Notes under the pieces: model-generated | Seen by the model: only the letters and a program-made list of their open reading frames with translations | The model's database searches: none | Told to the model about the DNA's origin: nothing | Part shown: piece by piece, positions 62,001 to 64,000 of the stretch | How the letters are laid out: every line of letters starts with the position of its first letter | Position numbering within the stretch: position 1 is the stretch's first letter | Source of the DNA: Ketobacter alkanivorans | GTDB lineage: Bacteria > Pseudomonadota > Gammaproteobacteria > Pseudomonadales > Ketobacteraceae | Assembly: GCF_002863865.1 (NCBI RefSeq) | Contig: NZ_CP022684.1 | Span: 2,571,501 to 2,635,500 of the forward strand | Length of the DNA stretch: 64,000 nt | Reading direction: 5' to 3' | Translations under genes and position numbers: made by a program

Positions 62001-64000
62001 TATGAGCCAAAACTAGCGACAAGCGCTAAAGGCAAAGCATCTTCAAATCGTTTTTCTTGAACCTGGTTGCCCAAAGCATCAAAAACATATTGGGTTAAAT
62101 AGCCTTGGGAATCTAATGTGAAGGCTACGTTACCATTGCGATATCGAACATACTGGGTGACCTGAGGCTGTACCGCGCTATTTTGCACCGCAAGTAGAAG
62201 CAGACCACCCAACTGTGCTTCCTTGTCACCTGTCAATTGAACGCCGTATGCCAACCCAGTATCGACGCCTTCCTGGTAGTAACGCGTTTCACGAACCAGC
62301 TCACCACGCACATCGTATTCGTAGGACGTTACAAACCCTAGCGCATCAATAAAATACGCAGGTTTACCAAGATGGTTGTAAACCGTAGCAATGCCAACCG
62401 AAGAAGCATTTGCTGCCGATAGCACACTCTGTACTTCCGATGCACTGGCAAATAACTGGTAGGCAATGCGCGTGTCATAGAGCGCAGAGGCCTCTAGCTC
62501 TCCAAAGCTATTATAAGAATACCCCTTTACATTGGAAATCTGCGACTCATCGTAGGTTGATATTTCATAGACCAACTGATCCAACGGGTCGTAAACAAAC
62601 TGGACCCGCTCTGTGTTTTCAAATGTCAACCCATCAAACCCCTGAAACTGTAGGGCCTGCTCCACCAATTCCAGCGTCAACGGAATCTGATAATCGATAT
62701 CGACAGATACTTTATAAACTATGATCTCTTTTTGTTTGTCGGTATTGGTAAACACATATTCCGTAACGATATTATCTGGGTCAATCTCGTAAATAACCCT
62801 GCCCATGGCATCATATACAGAACGGGAAACCGAATTACCAGTTAAACCGGCTACGACCTCTGCAAAACTCTCATCCGATATGTCGGCCAACCCATCCAGC
62901 AATAACACTTCACCGTTATACTTGGTCGTACTCGCCAGTCGCCCTGCGTGATCGTACTGATATTCTATGACTTCCCCGCTGGATTGTATTTCGAACCGGA
63001 TCTGGCTTTTCGCGTCATAAACATATTTGACACGGTTTCCGTTGCCATCCACTTTCCAGCTTAAACGATCCCATGAGTCATATTCGCTAACAACAGCTGA
63101 AAAACTGTCCACACCATAGTTGATGGTCTCAATAATCTGACCTGCTTTATTGAAAATGTAGTCCGTTTTGGAGAATTGCACATTACTGGACAGCAGCGCA
63201 TTAAACTCGGATACATCCTGCGGCAGCGAATTGAGCGGTGACTCATACACTCCTACACTTTCAACCTCGCCAAACGCAGTGTACTTATATTCTGTTACGT
63301 AGCCCTCTGCATCGACGGAATAAACATGATTGCCCGACAGGTCATAGTAGTCAGCCGACCTCTCTCCGTCTAAGCCTACAAGCAATTCCGCAACAGATTG
63401 CTCGGTAACTTCGGCAGGCACACTGATGCTGTCATCATAAAACACGGTAGCCGTTATCTGATTCAGACTGTTGTAGATGTACTCTATTACGCCGCCATCA
63501 TTATTAATATCAAAACGAAGATTTCCACCCTGATCGTAGACTTTATAGAGGTGTCGATCATTTGCAGAACCAGTCATCAAGAGTGCATTAACAGAAGCCA
63601 CGGTGTTTTCTGAAGACAAAGAAGCCACATCAACTGAACTAGCATATTGATGTGAAGCAATCACAAGCCCCAGATGATTGTAATCAAACGAAACTACAAA
63701 CCCTAAAGTATTGATATTGTATTTTAGTCTTCCATCTTCGTCGTAGACCAACCACTCTTCACTGCCATTTGCATTCGATCGATACACTTCACGGCCTAGA
63801 TTGTCGTATACCGAGTTTCTGGTAACCGATAAGCCTGCTGGATCAGATATCGTAGCGACACGATTGCCCATTGCATCATAGCTGTAACGCACCGTTTCAA
63901 AGGGCTGAACTGAATCCAGATAGGCTGTTGCCACATCCAAACTTATGAAGGTAGCGGCCTCCACACGCCCTGAAAATCGATCGGTTTGTGTGAGATCACC
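50030..64000 (-). CDS. giant RHS/YD-repeat protein with LysM and metallopeptidase-like toxin tip (partial, 5' end outside window)
   Basis: The frame is open to the right edge, giving at least 4,656 residues. Most is YD-repeat shell (patterns such as YDAMGNRVATISDPAG). Two non-repeat inserts interrupt it: one of about 800 residues (roughly 59130-61560) with Fn3-like parts, and one of about 300 residues (roughly 55040-55960). A LysM domain (TYTVRSGDTLSSIATSVFGD) lies near 52740-52890, then a strong hydrophobic segment near 52540-52620 and glycine/alanine-rich helices. No DPxGL-type core ending was found. The last 200 residues form the tip, with LAHEVVGHRYS near 50235-50273 and EFQASYRAAK after it, resembling a zinc peptidase. 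Likely a surface or secreted conflict toxin. Confidence 0.85.
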   Translation of the reverse strand, partial: GDLTQTDRFSGRVEAATFISLDVATAYLDSVQPFETVRYSYDAMGNRVATISDPAGLSVTRNSVYDNLGREVYRSNANGSEEWLVYDEDGRLKYNINTLGFVVSFDYNHLGLVIASHQYASSVDVASLSSENTVASVNALLMTGSANDRHLYKVYDQGGNLRFDINNDGGVIEYIYNSLNQITATVFYDDSISVPAEVTEQSVAELLVGLDGERSADYYDLSGNHVYSVDAEGYVTEYKYTAFGEVESVGVYESPLNSLPQDVSEFNALLSSNVQFSKTDYIFNKAGQIIETINYGVDSFSAVVSEYDSWDRLSWKVDGNGNRVKYVYDAKSQIRFEIQSSGEVIEYQYDHAGRLASTTKYNGEVLLLDGLADISDESFAEVVAGLTGNSVSRSVYDAMGRVIYEIDPDNIVTEYVFTNTDKQKEIIVYKVSVDIDYQIPLTLELVEQALQFQGFDGLTFENTERVQFVYDPLDQLVYEISTYDESQISNVKGYSYNSFGELEASALYDTRIAYQLFASASEVQSVLSAANASSVGIATVYNHLGKPAYFIDALGFVTSYEYDVRGELVRETRYYQEGVDTGLAYGVQLTGDKEAQLGGLLLLAVQNSAVQPQVTQYVRYRNGNVAFTLDSQGYLTQYVFDALGNQVQEKRFEDALPLALVASFGSYSEEALIADLQALDSSVFDFNEHLESRNLYDGLDRVRYRVDTGGFVTSYDYDGNGNKVKETYYQTFTVDSFELGSPTDKYSEFYQAFSLHVAGLNLDDSDTKVTRYFYDQSDKLSLTVDDSGYVTEYRYNFVGLKEQEITYQYAVVVSDATSYDELIDLLKGETIRSETTVSSEIKTIGSNEEYALQNTIKNDVVTSNTVTLNITNEVVGSSASVSQPYELLDVGLNSGVVTETDSVSVTVSSSGAAFNFHTVGVSDTYTNPSSFVIGDYSTLVDYALETNANGLSIDIDSYYSRSGKYPTSVIAHIYRADEDPDSDTLTDYQYVSSRETLLGEVIDVMSVADQNGVSNVIGRIWHADTNWDGTVNLTDLDLDSGYYRIEIELRNDAAEGNYQTGEIDPTVTGPADDAQGVFNPIDGYIPVGNDDGYWADNVTIRVQHSLVLSEVDPEGPVDPVYLSWEQPALGVATEAEFKYRENGSDIWHVGSVSLSGGENLGDSQVVHVYMENLLDSTTYYYEVDFYGEDGESLRSMSGGFSTSYDVSSSSRTLSSTYYSAEELTTGSSIAYDFASTDLSTIDRVEVSVYGLNSAGGIDTGNLLHTYTSHPYVEQLILGDDYVGQITLSDQQKIDDILQVEQFYIQLRTYYNDGTGSSTEQFYYELFPATRNSQVISWSQQELPLAPGDSVKFQYKEATSQTYLDVPVILSGGNYVVNFDQVLNDVSHDYQLIITDQFGNEKHEITGSFEGSPNVAEQSLTASIDSNTIATSSSQGSSLGSYLSVAVAQNAQYVEVLVNSIDSNDIVNASAFTYINHSALAQGQFDGDINLYLGSPLPTGKYHLEIRAYDFQGVVTELDSFDYSVGAESQEVGTYQIAGLPPYLNATTMVGIKLEGASEYAYLPAGYQDGVLVFEHALIQPDTYDMVIQYRDTASGLHHEIKGKGVVGIYDDFVFASYGTLNTNVGNEVTYLYDSRGYLEFEVDGLGNVVHYTNDAEGQVVQKTEYATAIDLDNISLARDEVLGALITLTPEQIADNRTTINQYNHLGQLISIEDGLGYSEQYQYDTRGNRVQITDKNGFTKYFAYDALDRVTAIFQPMDVDAAGTVFNLQGYQVNVGKGYVTRFTYDSNGNVLREYTYQQLTDYSTDWVSTTPEGAASTVAYDYDSKGHLIQKWIESSAGQIVTNERYYYDAFGNMTEKHSAYETADEQVTRSYYDDRGQLVKVTSAFGTADESSELYYYDEFGNIITEVNMSGVELAYGDSEWAMDMRTRLGMPQLATNLTAEQLQEILDLYSVHKAYDVHGRLVSETDTQNRTSYRSYDAFGNVTRLTHFDGTNEYFFYDVNNRLRIEVNAEGYTKQHSYDGVGNKLETRYHKNVLTEQFNSLTNLDAMLSLLSDISSGVQIESFEYDAMGRLISHTDVAGRVKSLSYDGAGNQTSLRTKLFAAAADSESDVFYSIYNARGDRVGQRSPQGLTVDGGDYYFTEYGFDEFGNQVAIGYAGGPALQTIQYNELGQIQSKVDVTGTVTSYQYDAHGNTIVETKGGVNNTYHYYNGLNQRIATIDAEGYLHTTVLDKQNNAIELRTYDEPVGVFATRPVSIPAAVNPTAYRGASFLFNQARQVIEERTLSVTHFNTDVEGGESFYQSDVVIGYEYDVNGRLINDIDVKGNSVHHVYDQYGREVFTIDSVGALVQREYHASGYLYQVTQYEDRFDLSWVGGDLSDTNIQRAIELRSLATNTNNRVVQYQYNAYGWVTEERAKNVLLGEGNNYLRDIVKTFEYDHSGNLIKQVVGAVTTGTSYVLNEQQTVEQTFNVLGQLTSTATYETGFDARRINYGYDIFGQAAIEQGIDKFGAVNYQQTTSTDRSTVEGYKDHKAFGYDSSGNLQDIWDHVSHSYIHIEYDRLGRETKRSTYEWDGVDVGALLDERNQSYNAHGEIILRGSFGEDQEYFEYDKLGRLVRTNDKDGVDKVYYYDVAGNRTLEITAAGIDLSSMTLAEILSYQQSHSDGFSVTVKRYDSNNRLVQTLAVDTDALFSSIDEPDAGVVSIDLPEFVGGSLGSQTESQISVSWGVHVTRHKKDISSDMGTKENLLTNLSLTVPSIPDYSGEIKIEWSNNWSANLINPDPIISTIGSGPRTFNLLGSFGHQERDPRLSYNELDKYRYFTNVNIYIKNAEGVWELWSSGDVSFKGVKKPKTPRPKASWDGVEYEDTHRYGSGTMRFSTPLMLKVLDQPAEATRVELRHRPAGTGVPYTSVFATQAAVGGQWWMDVDSLPSGQHDYEYLVYDANGELINNVTGRFSISSDTNRSISILSHNNVPASERTPTYTTSLQNILASGLFLPASVISDKLYNVFGNVVEEANQYTYGANDADKAIVTMEYDVRGNLIRRVLPDVQWTKENGMIVNGRPDQRFYYDGFNRQIYLEDANGVMINQEWNLDKVTLKQEGSRVEETTYNEFGQILISDGKTFDYEYATGNIQVSITGKGIEGTLVRTYDGTGRLLTETKDVYRNGSSILASVTQTNTYDALGRLTNVQSFEGRNTQYQYIVQTANNSIAGLGGSLVGIGGVLRREIKQYQDQTVTERSLDDYVDYFGQRRYHIDLGDHEFKYDYDLNGNMITQISLSPTTQEADGGIYTGQEVYYRYDSWGQIVGIDDVGVGNFVDYTYDSRGNKIGEKQYHVDAQGKHVFTQEITAQYDLLDRMTYLEEAGQYSLSYEYDRGGNIRHKYATYTTDSGSQSESNWYSYNGNLLKISQGRLFGARGAGSIFANKQSYVFSYNNDHSRFAMEHDGRKEYYSYDDNDHLERVRVGSRTYLERTNDSWGNVLTLKEYSGSGSTGDNLYKHESYHYDADGMQTYIDDLKYGKDTSFNYDSAGVLRSYSSSEVSSTTQYTYWDSAQQLQVRSTTDDGAGYTDFKYNANGQIVEVYDRLGARKQTYVNDINGQTIYRKERSTLRRFGNYSHDYRYFLFDGKQVGEIRDGNLYDKNFAATLGERKESFQLQEAAADQNDKDLAEQASVIQKRRDARIANARQSADFDASFTQFDPTQGNTTYTVRSGDTLSSIATSVFGDSSRWYVIAQANGLEPGAHLFEGQSLQIPNAQSIHNSTDTFKPFNQSQALGNLSPTTPAPDAPRESIFTQLIYAIVIIIIIIVVTVLTAGAAAGGGWAAGTSLLTTGTATVAGAAVGTSVAVGAIFLGGVVGSLVGQFLMKEAGLREDDVSLREAFAGGLTSLATAGIGNYFKGLQEGAKAAEGVKTVRELSFGVKFVKGAMMYAARVGSDKLAGLDTSFSWTSVAASAFGGSVTEEVTGGLDLKGLGGSFASTAIGSVVGVASDKLIDNRDPDAFGFVSGLVGNSIGGYLKGLGAAAPTEKVEKGKELGLSEFSKIVLSDLFGIGNAGETTNQPNSLTRSEVELEVAADLQVNAENQQRAAALSGAPTQQNLQQNQTKTAVNSSGMDPLEALAKAIKDSNRTGASNPNTASGAKRTGSEVAANSGISAQDITNTLQADMKEGFGRDGIVQRIMHMAESGAFGGEIPTIGGGDKGNGSFTVDFTTKYFGRYEFSATKQTGQTVLGLATEQTEWIDLNVEPLDDSSYTLHARVAAGGGNNLSAAPMDGKQYDAYTTEPVRTTKSTKTYSATPVVDVQESSPAQYFSNSVGQKDMIQRFEDSEFMRAIDGGLESLSSAYGNFPTAYDDMVLRNFDSPMTLAPAAFVGAALGYLARAGEGITTLARVGTNREVNQAFVNSMVSFALDPMDSIEAGYENFKNAPSREKAYVAIDVLLAVGALSRMAGVHTLDTVGSASGGGRGAAGSIGGGTKNGSMPPAVISEPTFSKFDNLVVPNNNVRFSGGANRNTELLTSAQQQDVLDYAKVLGTDADNIRFYSYDAPSNYSDLLDTVFVGPDIYPGTGVASSIVDRLSMRATLAHEVVGHRYSTLAGRDFAPGSYLDEFQASYRAAKLAPDLTSTERYQLLKDSVRRLHSENITVKQFKASDDFTKLYLD

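Overview
The window reads as a chromosomal segment of a Gram-negative gammaproteobacterium, probably a marine Pseudomonadales/Oceanospirillales-type organism. This is inferred from the gene set (P- and L-ring flagellar genes, ZnuABC, a PykA-type pyruvate kinase, a DoxX-LysR pair, Rhs proteins); no marker in the window fixes the genus. Housekeeping genes look moderately GC-rich, while several accessory blocks are visibly AT-rich.

Layout: (1) 1-2441, a minus-strand ABC exporter (FtsX-type permease running off the left edge, plus its ATPase). (2) 2655-5161, an unrecognised gene divergent from pyruvate kinase. (3) 5392-14681, an accessory block: a Fic protein, a fragment of a GyrI-like gene, a TIR-domain gene cut by an IS256-family element, a small membrane protein, and an Rhs polymorphic toxin whose tip is a RES domain, followed by an immunity gene that looks like an MbcA/Xre-type antitoxin tail. 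(4) 14749-24679, mostly ordinary genes: a STAS-like protein, DoxX and a LysR regulator, two transglutaminase-like proteins, three small envelope proteins, the zinc importer ZnuA/ZnuC/ZnuB, an FMN-dependent glutamate-synthase-like protein and a predicted outer-membrane barrel. (5) 24689-25985, a second, almost identical copy of the IS. (6) 25989-46857, 27 tightly packed minus-strand genes forming a flagellar-type secretion system. (7) 47166-49626, an envelope protein, two TPR proteins and a Cas2/SinR-like small protein. (8) 49810-64000, a giant RHS-repeat protein (more than 4,650 residues, 5' end outside the window) with a LysM domain and an HExxGH metallopeptidase-like tip, followed by a small CxxC/CxC protein that may be its immunity partner.

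The most interesting object is the flagellar operon. It encodes the export gate (FlhA, FlhB, FliO, FliP, FliQ, FliR), the ATPase complex (FliH, FliI, FliJ), the MS ring (FliF), rod (FliE, FlgB, FlgC, FlgF, FlgG), P and L rings (FlgI, FlgH, FlgA), hook and hook cap (FlgE, FlgD) and its own FliA-like sigma factor. It shows no flagellin, filament cap, hook-filament junction, stator or chemotaxis gene. The genes are in a permuted order, with fliP split from fliQ to opposite ends. The switch proteins are reduced: a 154-residue protein in the FliG slot and a 236-residue FliM-like protein. FlgH has no lipobox cysteine and the hook protein is enlarged to about 661 residues. This could be a hook-basal-body secretion device or a degraded second flagellum; the window cannot decide between them.

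A second theme is interbacterial conflict: two Rhs-type toxins with separate tips and candidate immunity genes, plus Fic and TIR proteins. TIR and RES families both attack NAD+, and Fic proteins modify targets with nucleotides.
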